A program made the translations under genes and the position numbers. The notes under the pieces were generated by a model. That model was given only the letters and a program-made list of their open reading frames with translations, was not told the origin of the DNA and searched no databases. This document shows, one piece after another, positions 17,782 through 27,013 of a stretch of DNA of 64,000 nt; the stretch's first letter is position 1, and each line of letters opens with the position of its first letter. Source of the stretch: Neoaquamicrobium sediminum (lineage in GTDB: Bacteria; Pseudomonadota; Alphaproteobacteria; Rhizobiales; Rhizobiaceae); contig NZ_JABETK010000004.1 in NCBI RefSeq assembly GCF_013240295.1, positions 248,001-312,000 on the forward strand, read 5' to 3'.

Positions 17782-19462
17782 TTATGCGCTCAACGGCTCC
17801 ACCTCGGGCCACGCAGATGCGTTTGCAGCGTATTGCCGTGAGAGCCGTTCCTCCGTGGCGATTGCAGGCAGACGCGGGACGGCGGAAAGCAGTCGGCGCG
17901 TATAGGGGTCCCGCGGCGCGCGGAGCACGTCGTTCGTTCGCCCCGTTTCGACGATTCGTCCGGCATGCATCACAGCAATGCGATGGCTGACGCGTTCGAC
18001 CACGGCGATGTCGTGGCTTATGAACAGGAACGAGAGCCCTTCGCGCTGCTGCAGGTCGAGCATCAGGTCCGTCACCTGCCGCGCGATCGAAACGTCCAGC
18101 GCCGACACGGCCTCATCGGCGATGATCAGCTTAGGCCGCACCGAGAGCGCGCGCGCGATTGCCAGCCTCTGACGCTGACCTCCCGAGAACTGATGCGGGA
18201 AGCGGTCGACACAATCGGCTTCCAGCCCGACCTTTTCGACGAGGCTGACGGCAAGGTCGCGGGCGTCGCGAGCAGAAACGAGGCCGTGGATACGCGCCGG
18301 CTCGGTGATCGCTTCGCGCACCGCCATGCGGGGATTGAGCGACGCATAAGGGTCCTGGAACACCATTTGCGCGTCGCGGCGCGCCTTCATAAGCCGATCG
18401 CCTGAAAGTGCCATCCAGTCGCGGCCTCCAATCTCGACGCTTCCACGGTCCGGCTCCACCAGTCGGAGGATCGAGCGCGCCAGGGTCGACTTGCCGCATC
18501 CCGATTCGCCGACCAGACCAAGCGTTTCGCCCCTGCCGACGGACAGCGAAACGCCGTCGACGATCGTCCGTCGGGACGCCTTCGAAGCAAACCCGCCAGC
18601 CCCGAAGCTGGTGATCAGGTTCTCGACCCGCAGCACGGTTGCGCCTTCAGCCGGCGCTTCTGGACCACCCGCTCCGAGCCTCGGCGTTGCCGCCAGCAAT
18701 GCCTTGGAATAGTCGGCGAAAGGCCTGCTGAAGAAACGCTCGACGGAAGCCTTCTCCACCAACGCGCCCTTGCGCATCACGACGATCCGGTCTGCGATCT
18801 CGCCCACCACGCCCATGTCGTGCGTGATGAAGAGCACGGCCATGCCGGTTTCCGCCTGCAGCGAACGGATAAGCTGGAGAATTTCGGCCTGCGTGGTCAC
18901 GTCGAGCGCCGTGGTCGGCTCGTCGGCGATCAGCAGTTGCGGTCGGCAGGCAAGCGCCATCGCGATCATCACCCGCTGCCGCAGGCCACCGGACAGCTCG
19001 TGCGTGCGGGAACTGACCAAGCCGTCGCTTCGGCTCGGGTATGCACACGCGCTCGAAGGCCTGCTCTGCCTCTTCCAGCGCATGTGCCCGCGACAGCCCG
19101 CGATGGCGCATGATGGCCTCCGCAACCTGTCCCCCCACCCGCATCACCGGATTGAGCGAGGTCATGGGCTCCTGGAAGACCATGGCGATGCGGTTGCCGC
19201 GCACCCGCCGCATCTGCGCATCGCTGGCCCGTGCCAGATCGGACGGTGCGTCGGCGCCAAACAATATGCTCCCGTCGGCAATGCGGCCTCCCTCGCGTTC
19301 GATCAGCCGCATGATCGCCAGCGCCGTCGCCGATTTGCCGGAACCCGACTCCCCGACGATGACGACCGTCTCGCCCGCCTCAACCTCGAAGCTGAGGCGC
19401 TCGACGGCCATATGCGAGCCGAAGGCGATGGAAAGGTCACGGACCGACAGGAGCACGCTCAT
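17782..19462 (-). pseudogene. Fused DppD-DppF type ABC transporter ATPase (frameshifted by a 4-base duplication)
   Basis: Double ATPase of a dipeptide-type importer. The first half has Walker A GESGSGKS and QEPMTSLNPVM, then the frame breaks at about 19003. The second frame continues HELSGGLRQR, LLIADEPTTALDV, and then a complete second ATPase with GESGCGKS, HQFSGGQRQR and LIIADEAVSALDV. The break is a tandem GTGC-GTGC (19000-19007); removing one copy restores FPHELSGG and gives 558 residues, the normal fused length. It overlaps the metallophosphoesterase gene by four bases and is the last gene of the operon. As written, the transporter would lack its ATPase. Confidence 0.88.
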
Positions 19463-20331
19463 GCCGTCTCGCCCTCCATGCGCGCAGCCACTTCGGCGAT
19501 CTTATGAAAGGGCGGTACCGGCGGGGTCCACCGCGTCGCGGCAGGCCGGAAGGAGAAGTTCACCGGGTCGCGCCCCTCGACACGCCAGGTAACGGTGTCG
19601 CCGAGCTCAATGAGACCCATCGCGCCTGCAGGCTCGCCATCGGTGGTGAAGCTCTCTGTCAGCGACTGCTGCGTGAGGTGCACTGTGCCGTCGACCGGTG
19701 TGATCGTGTTCCAGTGTACGTGGCCCGAGACGCACACGACAGGGTGACGCGCCTGCGCGATCATGGCGCGCGCCCGGTCGGCCTGCGGGTAGGTCGAGAC
19801 CGCCGGATTGTTCTCGAAATAGTAATTGCCGACCTGCGCGTGACCCGAGACGGGCACGTGGCTGGCGATCAGCATGGGACGGTCGGCATTGCGCACCGTG
19901 CGGGACAACCACAGAAGATCGGCCTCCGGCAGATGGAAGGAGCCATGGTTACCACCCCGGCGGATGAGCGTGTCCGCGCGCCACAGAACGATGCGCCAGC
20001 CACCGATGTCGATCGTATGGTGACCGAGCGCTTGCCCCAGGATGCGTTCATTGTCCTCGACGGCGAGGTGGTCGCGGTCGTGGTTGCCGTTGATGTGGCA
20101 GATGGGCGCCTCAAGCGCGCGGAACGCTTCGGCGACTTCCGCCTCGAGTTCGAGATCGCGGTCTCGCGCGATGTCGGAGATGCGGTCGCCGAGATCGATG
20201 ACGAGTTCCGGGCGGGCATCGTTGGAAAACCGGGCGAAGTCGGTCATCAGGTCGAGCGCGCAGTCGCCGCGCTTGGTGAGCGATGGGGCGCCGTGATGAA
20301 TGTCGGCGACGAGCGCGATGCGCACGGACAT
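19459..20331 (-). CDS. Metallophosphoesterase (calcineurin-like)
   Basis: 290-residue binuclear metal phosphoesterase. The five family blocks are seen in order: VADIHHG, DLGDRISD, INGNHDRDH, ASHVPVSG and SGHVHWNT. I start it at MSVRIALVADIH (20331) with AAGGAG eight bases upstream. It has no signal peptide. It sits between the binding-protein gene and the ATPase gene of a Dpp-type importer that also includes a HAD phosphatase gene, which suggests hydrolysis of an imported phosphodiester or phosphomonoester. Substrate not determinable from sequence. Confidence 0.92.
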   Translation of the reverse strand: MSVRIALVADIHHGAPSLTKRGDCALDLMTDFARFSNDARPELVIDLGDRISDIARDRDLELEAEVAEAFRALEAPICHINGNHDRDHLAVEDNERILGQALGHHTIDIGGWRIVLWRADTLIRRGGNHGSFHLPEADLLWLSRTVRNADRPMLIASHVPVSGHAQVGNYYFENNPAVSTYPQADRARAMIAQARHPVVCVSGHVHWNTITPVDGTVHLTQQSLTESFTTDGEPAGAMGLIELGDTVTWRVEGRDPVNFSFRPAATRWTPPVPPFHKIAEVAARMEGETA

Positions 20332-20357
20332 GGTCAGCTCCTTAGGCAAGATGGGGA

Positions 20358-20386
20358 TTCCGGCGGGTGCATCGCACCCGCCGGAA
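20358..20386 (-). terminator. Intercistronic hairpin after the Dpp-type binding protein gene
   Basis: Perfect 13-base inverted repeat (20358-20370 with 20374-20386) and a three-base loop, directly after the binding-protein stop on the minus strand. No T-tract follows and the next gene is co-directional, so partial termination or mRNA stabilisation is more likely than full termination. Confidence 0.65.
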
Positions 20387-20399
20387 GAGAGGTTCACGA

Positions 20400-21953
20400 T
20401 CAGTTGCTGGCGAACTCGATCGAACCGGCGCGGAAGTCGAGCACGTAGGGGATATGCCCCGGCTTGGGCGCCCATTCGAGATCGGTGCGCATGGCCCAGC
20501 TCTCATACGGACGGTAGAGCGGCAGGAACGGCGCGTCCGCCTTGATGCGCTCCATCAGCTCGGCATAGGCCTGCTTGCGCGCCTCGATGTCGGTCGAGAA
20601 GCGGAACCGCTCCCAGATTTCGGCATACTCGGCATCTGTGTTGAAACGCCCTTCCGATTCCGAGGGACCGTTGGGTGCCCACATCACGCCGAACGACCCG
20701 AACGGATCAGCGAAATACATCGGGTTGGACCAGGAACGCACCATCATCGCGGGCGAACCGCCGGTCCATTCCTCGATCACGTTGACGCGGCCGTTGACGC
20801 CGACATTGGCCCACATCTCCATGATCGCCTGCGCGGCAAGGAGGCCGTTCGTGTAGTAGGTCGACTGGCTGTCGTAGACGATCTCCTCGCCATTGTAGCC
20901 GGCTTCGGCGAGCAGTTCCTTCGCCCGCTCGGGATTGTATTCGAAGGTCTCCAGTTCCGGCATGTAGAGTTCGCCGAACTCTTCCATCGTATGCGAGGCC
21001 GGCACGACGGCCTTGCCCAGCCACAGCGCCTCGTTGAGCGCGTCGCGATCGATCGCCATGCTCAACGCCTGGCGAATGCGGGCGTCCTTCATGACCTCGT
21101 GGTTCTGGTTCATGATCATGACGTGGAAGAGCGCGGTCGCGGAGCCAACGGCTTTCATGGTCGGCTCGGCTTCGATGAGCGAAAGCTGGTCGGGCGCGAT
21201 GTTGGTCGCCAGGTCGATCTCGCCGGTGCGCAGTGCCGTGATCCGCGAGGCGGTCTCGGGAATACGGCGCACGGTTGCGCGTTCGAGCGGGGCTGCCTCG
21301 CCCCAGAACTCGCCGAAGCGTTCATAGACGATGCGCTCGTTGGGAACGAACTCGGCAATCTTGTAAGGGCCCGTGCCGACGGGCGCGAGCGAGAAGGCCT
21401 CGAAGTCGCTGTCTTCGGCGACATCCGGATCACCCGACAGCGCCATCGTGTAGGCGGCCGGAATGATCATGCCCTGTTGCAGGTTGATCAGCGTCTCCCA
21501 CAGCGGCTCCTCGCGCTTGGCGTGGATGCGGATCGTGTAATCGTCGACCTTTTCGGCACGGTCGAAATTGCCGAGGCGGTCACGGGCGCGGACCTGATAG
21601 GGCGGGAACGTCGCCTGGTACATGCGGTTGAGCGAGAAGACGACATCGTCGGCTGTCATCGGGTCGCCATTGTGGAAGACGACGTCCTCGCGCAGCTTGA
21701 GCTCCATGACGGTCGGCTCGAGGAGCGTCCATTCGGTGGCAAGCGCGGGGAGCCACTCGACTTCGCGCTTGTTGTAGTCGCGGTCGATCAGCACGTCGAA
21801 GGCGTTGTAGTAGAACTGCGAGCCGACATTGGAGTGGTCGCGGCCCGGATCGAGATAGGGCGCGACATTTGCGGCGCCAACCGTGATTTCCTGGGCGAGT
21901 GCAGGCGTGGCGACGAGCATTGCGAGCGCCGTGGTCTGGAGAAGTCGTTTCAT
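20400..21953 (-). CDS. ABC transporter substrate-binding protein, family 5 (peptide/nickel type)
   Basis: 517-residue periplasmic binding protein of the DppA/OppA family. The signal peptide is MKRLLQTTALAMLVATPALA. Landmarks are YNAFDVLIDRDYN, PALATEWTLLEP and LKLREDVVFHNGDPMTADDVVF, and a late GFNFxG-type helix is replaced by the usual Rhizobiales variants. GGAGG lies 11 bases before the ATG. It sits in the operon HAD-DppB-DppC-binding protein-phosphoesterase-DppDF. Members of this family also bind glycosides, opines and phosphate esters; the phosphatase neighbours favour a phosphorylated ligand, as inference. Confidence 0.95.
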   Translation of the reverse strand: MKRLLQTTALAMLVATPALAQEITVGAANVAPYLDPGRDHSNVGSQFYYNAFDVLIDRDYNKREVEWLPALATEWTLLEPTVMELKLREDVVFHNGDPMTADDVVFSLNRMYQATFPPYQVRARDRLGNFDRAEKVDDYTIRIHAKREEPLWETLINLQQGMIIPAAYTMALSGDPDVAEDSDFEAFSLAPVGTGPYKIAEFVPNERIVYERFGEFWGEAAPLERATVRRIPETASRITALRTGEIDLATNIAPDQLSLIEAEPTMKAVGSATALFHVMIMNQNHEVMKDARIRQALSMAIDRDALNEALWLGKAVVPASHTMEEFGELYMPELETFEYNPERAKELLAEAGYNGEEIVYDSQSTYYTNGLLAAQAIMEMWANVGVNGRVNVIEEWTGGSPAMMVRSWSNPMYFADPFGSFGVMWAPNGPSESEGRFNTDAEYAEIWERFRFSTDIEARKQAYAELMERIKADAPFLPLYRPYESWAMRTDLEWAPKPGHIPYVLDFRAGSIEFASN

Positions 21954-22032
21954 GGCTTTGAAGCCTCCGTAAGGGTGTTGAGCCAGATGTCTTGCGGACC
22001 GGCGATCCCGGCCTCTCTTTATGAATTTCAGG

Positions 22033-22935
22033 TCAGCGCGCCCTCAGGCGCACGTCGGCGCGGTCGCGCAGCCAGTCGCCGAGGATCTGCACGGCGAAGG
22101 TGACAAGCAGGATCGCGAGCGCCGGCACGATCACCACCCACGGCGCCGTCGGCATGTAGTCGCGCCCGAAGCCGACCATCGAGCCGAGGGTCGCCGTTGG
22201 CGGCTGCACCCCGAGACCGAGGAACGAGAGCGTGGATTCTAGAAGCACGATGTTGGAGAAGGAGAGCGTGAACTGGACGACCAGCGGCGAGACCACGTTC
22301 GGCAGGACATGCCGGGTCGCGATGCGGAAGTTGGATGCGCCGGCCGCCCGCGCGGCCTCGACGAACGGCATCGCCTTCAGCTTCTTCACCTCGCCGCGCA
22401 CGATCCGCGCATATTGCTCCCAGCCGTAGACGCCCAGAACGCAGACCATGACGGTGAGGCTGGAGCCGAAGATGGCAAGGAACAGCAGCGCGATCAGCGT
22501 GAACGGGATGGCGATCTGCGCATCGACGGCGCCCATGACGACGTCTTCGAACAGTCCCCCGCGAAGACCGGATAGAAGGCCGAGCAGCCCGCCGATCAGC
22601 AGACCGATGATGGAACCCAACAGCGCAAGCGACAGCGTCAGCCGCAGGCCGTAGAGCGTCCGCGAAAGGATGTCCCGTCCAAGCTCGTCGGTGCCGAGAA
22701 GGAAGCCGTCCCGGTAACGCTCGAAACCGATCGGCGGCGACAGCCGCGACAGGAGGCTCTGGTCAAGCGGTCCGTGCGGCGCGATCAGCGGAGCTGCGAG
22801 CGCCGCCGCCAGCAACGCGAACGCGGTGACGATCGCCACACGCTGGACGGCATCGGCGGACTGCCAGAGCGACAGCGCACCTGCGACCAGCGAGGGCTTG
22901 TCGTCGAGACCGGAACGCAACGAAATGTCGGCCAT
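22033..22935 (-). CDS. ABC transporter permease (DppC-like)
   Basis: 300-residue permease of the Dpp type. The N-terminal OppC-like segment is followed by the first helix, the LGTDELGRDILSRTLYG motif that marks DppC/OppC permeases, and an EAA loop (EAARAAGASNFRIATRHVLP). GGGGAGG precedes the ATG, three bases after the DppB stop. It pairs with the DppB-like protein encoded immediately upstream. Confidence 0.95.
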   Translation of the reverse strand: MADISLRSGLDDKPSLVAGALSLWQSADAVQRVAIVTAFALLAAALAAPLIAPHGPLDQSLLSRLSPPIGFERYRDGFLLGTDELGRDILSRTLYGLRLTLSLALLGSIIGLLIGGLLGLLSGLRGGLFEDVVMGAVDAQIAIPFTLIALLFLAIFGSSLTVMVCVLGVYGWEQYARIVRGEVKKLKAMPFVEAARAAGASNFRIATRHVLPNVVSPLVVQFTLSFSNIVLLESTLSFLGLGVQPPTATLGSMVGFGRDYMPTAPWVVIVPALAILLVTFAVQILGDWLRDRADVRLRAR

Positions 22936-22938
22936 GGC

Positions 22939-23865
22939 TCAGGCCTCCCCGAGACGGATGCGCGGATCGGCCCAGGTGTAGGCGAGGTCGACCACTGCGT
23001 TGATGATGAGGACCGCGATGGAAACGGCGATGACGCCGAACTGAAGCACCGGGTAGTCGCGCTGGATCGCCGAGCGCACCAGCAGTTCGCCGATACCCGG
23101 CCATGCGAAGATCGATTCAACGACCACCGAGCCCGCCGCCGCGAGGCTCGCGACCTGCAGCCCGATCACGGATAGGATGGTGATGGAGGCGTTGCGCAGG
23201 CCGTGCCGCAGGATGACCTCCGTCTCCGCGAGGCCTTTGGCGCGGGCGGTGCGGATGAAATCCTGGCCGAGCACGTCGAGCATGGCGTTGCGCGTGAACC
23301 GCGTCAGCCCGGCGATGAGCAGTCCCGACATTGCGATCGTCGGCATCAGGAAGTGCGCCCAGGTGCCGTTTCCGACAACCGGCAGCCAGTTCAGCCAGTA
23401 GGAGAAGACCAGGATCATGAAGACCGCGAGCACGAAGTTCGGGACGGCGTAGAACAGGAAGGCGAGCGTCATGACGGCGCTGCCCACCCACGACTTGCGC
23501 CAGACCGCCGCCACGATGCCGAGCGGTATCGCCAGCGCCAGCGTCAGCGCCGTGCTCGCCAGAAGGAGCTGCAGTGACGGCCATATGCGCTCGGCGATCA
23601 CCACCGAGACGGGCCGCCGCTCGACGAAGGACAATCCGAACTCGCCGTCGAAGAACGAGCCCATGAAGGCGAGGTATTGTTCGAGGATCGAGCGGTCGAG
23701 CCCGTAATAGGTGACGAGAAGATCGCGATCGGCCTGGGTGAGCCCCTGCCCGGCTATGTAGTTGATCGGGTCGCCGGAAAGCCTGGTGGCCGCAAACGCC
23801 AGCGTGACGATTGCCAGAAAGGTGATAGCGATCTTGAGGCCGGCCCGCGTCATGTATTTCAGCAT
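22939..23865 (-). CDS. ABC transporter permease (DppB-like)
   Basis: 308-residue DppB-type permease. The start at MLKYMTRAGLKIA (23865) is set by AGGGAGAG and a seven-base overlap with the HAD gene; the longer open frame is a shadow of that gene. Landmarks are RLSGDPINYIAGQGLTQ near the N-terminus, TRFTRNAMLDVLGQDFIRTA and the ARAKGLAE EAA-type loop. The C-terminus is LAYTWADPRIRLGEA. Confidence 0.95.
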   Translation of the reverse strand: MLKYMTRAGLKIAITFLAIVTLAFAATRLSGDPINYIAGQGLTQADRDLLVTYYGLDRSILEQYLAFMGSFFDGEFGLSFVERRPVSVVIAERIWPSLQLLLASTALTLALAIPLGIVAAVWRKSWVGSAVMTLAFLFYAVPNFVLAVFMILVFSYWLNWLPVVGNGTWAHFLMPTIAMSGLLIAGLTRFTRNAMLDVLGQDFIRTARAKGLAETEVILRHGLRNASITILSVIGLQVASLAAAGSVVVESIFAWPGIGELLVRSAIQRDYPVLQFGVIAVSIAVLIINAVVDLAYTWADPRIRLGEA

Positions 23866-24644
23866 GACACGCTCTCCCTGCCGTTGAGATGGGAGGCGAT
23901 GCTGAGCTTTGGCGCGATTGCGGGATGCAGGATGCGCAGGAAGTCGATCCCGGCTGCGCGTGCGGCCACACCGTCGGTAGCGTCGTTGTCGCCAACGAAG
24001 AGAGCCTGGCCACGATCGGCCCCGCTGCGTTCGAGCGCGATCTCGATCAGGTCCGAGGACGGCTTGCCGATGGACTTGACGGACAACGGACCGGTACAGG
24101 CTTCGATGGCGGCAACCAGCGCGCCGGTCTCCGGCACCGGCCGGCCATGGGCCGTCGGGTGCGTCAAGTCGAGATTGGTCGCCCACAGCACCGCCCCATC
24201 GACGATATGCGAGGCGATCTCCTCGGCGAGTTCCAGGCTGAAGCGCGAATCCCGGCCAAGAAGCAGGACCTCCGGCACGTCACTGCTGTCTGCAATGCCG
24301 AGACTGGTCGCGAGCGCCCGTAAGGGCGCATCGGCATAGACAAGTGCTGCCTTCGCCTGCGGATCGTCGGCGAGCCTGCGAACCGACTCTTCGCCGGCCA
24401 GCAGTATCCGGCCCGCATCCACGCTGACGCCAAGCTCATCGAGGCGGGCGGCAAGCGTCCCGGCCGTATCGGAAGAATTGTTGGAGACGATCCACAGCCG
24501 GTCGCCGCATGCATCGACGAACGCGCGCGCCCCCTCGTGCACATGGCGGCCGGAGATCAGGCACCCGTCGAGATCGCACAGCACGATCGATCGTGCCGCG
24601 ACGTCGATCTCGGCAAAACTCCTGACTGTCTCCACATGGCGCAT
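23859..24644 (-). CDS. HAD-IIA family hydrolase (NagD/PNPase-like phosphatase)
   Basis: 261-residue haloacid-dehalogenase phosphatase. Motif I is LCDLDGCL (nucleophile Asp near residue 23), motif II follows as IVSNNSSDTAG, and motifs III/IV appear as SIGKPSSD and FVGDNDATD. The IIA cap lies between. I start it at MRHVETVRSF (24644) with GAGGA at correct spacing; earlier starts run into the divergent LysR gene. It is first in the Dpp-type ABC operon, which supports a role in dephosphorylating or processing the imported compound. Confidence 0.9.
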   Translation of the reverse strand: MRHVETVRSFAEIDVAARSIVLCDLDGCLISGRHVHEGARAFVDACGDRLWIVSNNSSDTAGTLAARLDELGVSVDAGRILLAGEESVRRLADDPQAKAALVYADAPLRALATSLGIADSSDVPEVLLLGRDSRFSLELAEEIASHIVDGAVLWATNLDLTHPTAHGRPVPETGALVAAIEACTGPLSVKSIGKPSSDLIEIALERSGADRGQALFVGDNDATDGVAARAAGIDFLRILHPAIAPKLSIASHLNGRESVSC

Positions 24645-24713
24645 CGTCGGTCCTCGTCGCTTGTTCATGCGAGCGGGACCATGTGGGCGGCGTGTGACAC
24701 GCCCGTAACAAAC

Positions 24714-24728
24714 CAAGGCTAGACCTTG
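24714..24728. promoter_or_regulatory. Candidate LysR-type binding site
   Basis: Inverted repeat CAAGG-CTAGA-CCTTG in the divergent region between the HAD/Dpp operon and the LysR gene, within a wider AAACC...GGTTT symmetry. LysR sites are usually 15-base imperfect palindromes in such a position. No functional evidence beyond placement. Confidence 0.4.
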
Positions 24729-24759
24729 CGAAATCGAAGGTTTCACCTTGAGGACAGCG

Positions 24760-25647
24760 ATGTCGCTTACACTTGCGCGCATCCGCGCCATCAATGCCGT
24801 CGCGCAGAACGGCTCCTATGCCGCTGCGGCACGCCAGCTTGGCGTCTCCCAGCCAACGGTTTCGCAGCATATTCGCGAAGCGGAAGCACTCTATTCGGTC
24901 AGGCTTTTCATGCGCCGCGGCGGCGCGCTGCACCCCACGCCGCTCTGCACGCAGCTCTGCGACATTGCCGAACGCATGGCGGAAAGCGAACGCGAGGCCG
25001 AACGCATCATGACCCGTCATGCCACGCTGAAGGACGGCCGCATCACCATCGGCCTCGGCAATTCCATGCCCGGCATGGCCGTTATCGCGCTGTTTCGGCA
25101 ACGCCACCCCGGTGTCGGCATCGCGGTCGAGACCGGCTCGCATGAACGCATCATCAAGGCGGTCCTGTCGCGCAGCGTCGATGTCGGCGTGCTGCCGGAC
25201 ATCCCGCGCGACGGACGGTTTCGCGCACAGGCCCTTGTCAGCCAGGAGGTCGTCGCGATGCTTCACGCCAGCCATCCGCTCGCGTCGCGCAAGCAATTGA
25301 ACTGCGCTGAGCTGATGCGCCAGCCGCTGATCTTCCGCGCTCGCGGTTCTTCAACCCAACGCGTGGTCGATCGCGCGTTCGCGCAGGCCGGCCTCACGCC
25401 AAAGCCGCTTCTCGTGCTCGACGCGCGTGACGCGGCCTACGAGGCGGTCGCCAACAATATCGGCATCGGCTTCATATGGCGCCACGGAACGGGCCGGCAC
25501 GATGCCGTCAAGCGCGTGCCGGTCGCCGAGATGAACACGCGCTACAATGAAGTTGCCTTCGCGCTGGCCGGGGAAACATCCGTCGTGACGGACGCATTCC
25601 TGGCGGTCGGCGCAGACTACGGCAGGATGCAGGAAGGGATGGCGTAG
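24760..25647 (+). CDS. LysR family transcriptional regulator
   Basis: LysR-type regulator of 295 residues from the ATG at 24760 (GAGGA just upstream; a TTG at 24748 is an alternative). The HTH reads AVAQNGSYAAAARQLGVSQP. The C-terminal effector domain includes RITIGLGNSMPGMAVIALF, FRARGSSTQRVVDRAFAQAG and NNIGIGFIW. It is divergent from the HAD/Dpp-type ABC/phosphoesterase operon, so it is the likely regulator. LysR proteins of this look accompany phosphonate and phosphoester uptake loci in some Proteobacteria; I note this only as a resemblance. Confidence 0.92.
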   Translation: MSLTLARIRAINAVAQNGSYAAAARQLGVSQPTVSQHIREAEALYSVRLFMRRGGALHPTPLCTQLCDIAERMAESEREAERIMTRHATLKDGRITIGLGNSMPGMAVIALFRQRHPGVGIAVETGSHERIIKAVLSRSVDVGVLPDIPRDGRFRAQALVSQEVVAMLHASHPLASRKQLNCAELMRQPLIFRARGSSTQRVVDRAFAQAGLTPKPLLVLDARDAAYEAVANNIGIGFIWRHGTGRHDAVKRVPVAEMNTRYNEVAFALAGETSVVTDAFLAVGADYGRMQEGMA

Positions 25648-25707
25648 CGGCCGGATGGCCGCTGTCGCGACAGACTGAGACGCCCCCAGGATTGCTCCCC
25701 GCTTCGG

Positions 25708-25736
25708 TTGACCCGAAACATATGGTCATACATACT
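25708..25736 (+). promoter_or_regulatory. Putative promoter of the CoA-transferase/crotonase operon
   Basis: TTGACC at 25708-25713 and CATACT at 25731-25736, 17 bases apart, about 40 bases before the CoA-transferase start. The -10 region overlaps GGTCATAC...TTGATCAT (25724-25745), a possible operator for the GntR/UTRA regulator encoded in the same operon. Confidence 0.5.
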
Positions 25737-25775
25737 ATTGATCATTTGGTTGGGACAGCGGAGGAGCGTCGCCCC

Positions 25776-27011
25776 ATGATGAAGTTTCTGGACGGCGTAA
25801 AGGTTGTCGAGATCGGCCATATTCTCATGGCCCCCTACGCGACCCAGTTCCTGGGTGATTTCGGCGCCGACGTCGTCAAGGTCGAGTCGCTTGAAGGCGA
25901 TTATTACCGGAATCTCGGCCTCGGCCGGAAGCGGGGCATGACCGCGCAATGGATGTCGGTGAACCGCAACAAGCGCAGCATTTCGCTCGACCTCAAGGAC
26001 CCCGAGGCGCGCGAGACCCTCAATGCCCTTCTGAAGGACGCCGACATCGTCGTCCACAACATGCGGGTCAAGGCGATCGAGCGGCTTGGCCTGGGATACG
26101 AGGCGGTCAAGGCGCTCAACCCGAAGGTCGTCTACTGCGCTGCAATCGGTTTCGGCCAAGACGGACCCTATGCCGACTTTCCAGCCTTCGACGACATCAT
26201 CCAGGCCTATTCCGGCCTTGCCGCGGTCAACGGCGTCGGCTCCGGCAAGCCCACCTTCCTGCCGATCGCGATTGCCGACAAGGTCGTTGCGCTGATGCTT
26301 GGACAGGCGATGCTCGCCGGGCTCCACCGCCAGCGCGCCACCGGCAAGGGCTGCTATATCGAGACGCCGATGTTCGAGGCCGCGGTCACCGTGGTACTGA
26401 ACCAGCATCTCAACGGCCACACCTTCGTCCCGCCAGAGGCGGGCTTGGGCTACAAGCGCGTCATGAGCCCCTATCGTCAGCCGGCACCGACTCAGGACGG
26501 CTACATCGTCCATGGCGTATACAAATACGAGCACTGGCAGCGCTTCCTCGCGGAAACCGGCAGGCAGGACGTGCTCGACGGCCCGTTGATGGCCGACCAG
26601 CATGCGATGGCCAACAACATCGCGGGCCTGTACGAAATCGCTTCGAACGAAATCCTGCCGACCCGCACCACGGCCGAATGGCGCGAACTATTCGATCGCC
26701 TCGACATCCCATGCGCGCCGGTCCTGCAGATGGAGGATCTGGAGCAAGACCCGCACCTCAAGGCCGTGAAGCTTTTCGAGGAATACGACCACCCGTCGCA
26801 AGGGCGCCTGCGCCGGACCCGCGCACCGTTCTCGGTTCGTGACGTCGATGTCGGCTCAGACCGCCATCCGCCGGAAATCGGGGAACACACCCTGGAGGTG
26901 CTGCGCGAAGTCGGGCTTTCGGACGACCAGATCGCAATGCTACAGGCGCGCGGCGTTGTCCGTACCTTCTCGGATGAAGACAAGCCAGCAGCAGCCCGGA
27001 AGGCCGGATAG
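25776..27011 (+). CDS. CaiB/BaiF family CoA-transferase
   Basis: 411-residue class III CoA-transferase, opening with FLDGVKVVEIGHILMAPYA and continuing with GADVVKVES and the RNKRSISLDLKDPEAR segment typical of the family. The start is at the tandem ATG pair at 25776 after GGAGGAG; about 28 further open codons upstream overlap the promoter. It is first in the rightward operon with a crotonase, a GntR/UTRA regulator and an acyl-CoA dehydrogenase, so it should form the acyl-CoA that enters this pathway. Acid unknown. Confidence 0.94.
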   Translation: MMKFLDGVKVVEIGHILMAPYATQFLGDFGADVVKVESLEGDYYRNLGLGRKRGMTAQWMSVNRNKRSISLDLKDPEARETLNALLKDADIVVHNMRVKAIERLGLGYEAVKALNPKVVYCAAIGFGQDGPYADFPAFDDIIQAYSGLAAVNGVGSGKPTFLPIAIADKVVALMLGQAMLAGLHRQRATGKGCYIETPMFEAAVTVVLNQHLNGHTFVPPEAGLGYKRVMSPYRQPAPTQDGYIVHGVYKYEHWQRFLAETGRQDVLDGPLMADQHAMANNIAGLYEIASNEILPTRTTAEWRELFDRLDIPCAPVLQMEDLEQDPHLKAVKLFEEYDHPSQGRLRRTRAPFSVRDVDVGSDRHPPEIGEHTLEVLREVGLSDDQIAMLQARGVVRTFSDEDKPAAARKAG

Positions 27012-27013
27012 CG

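Noticed and set aside
20367..22103. A 578-residue open frame on the plus strand opposite the Dpp-type binding protein
   Set aside because: It is the antisense shadow of a clear binding-protein gene with signal peptide and family motifs; GC-rich codon bias keeps the opposite frame open and the translation is Arg/Gly/His-rich with no recognisable domain.
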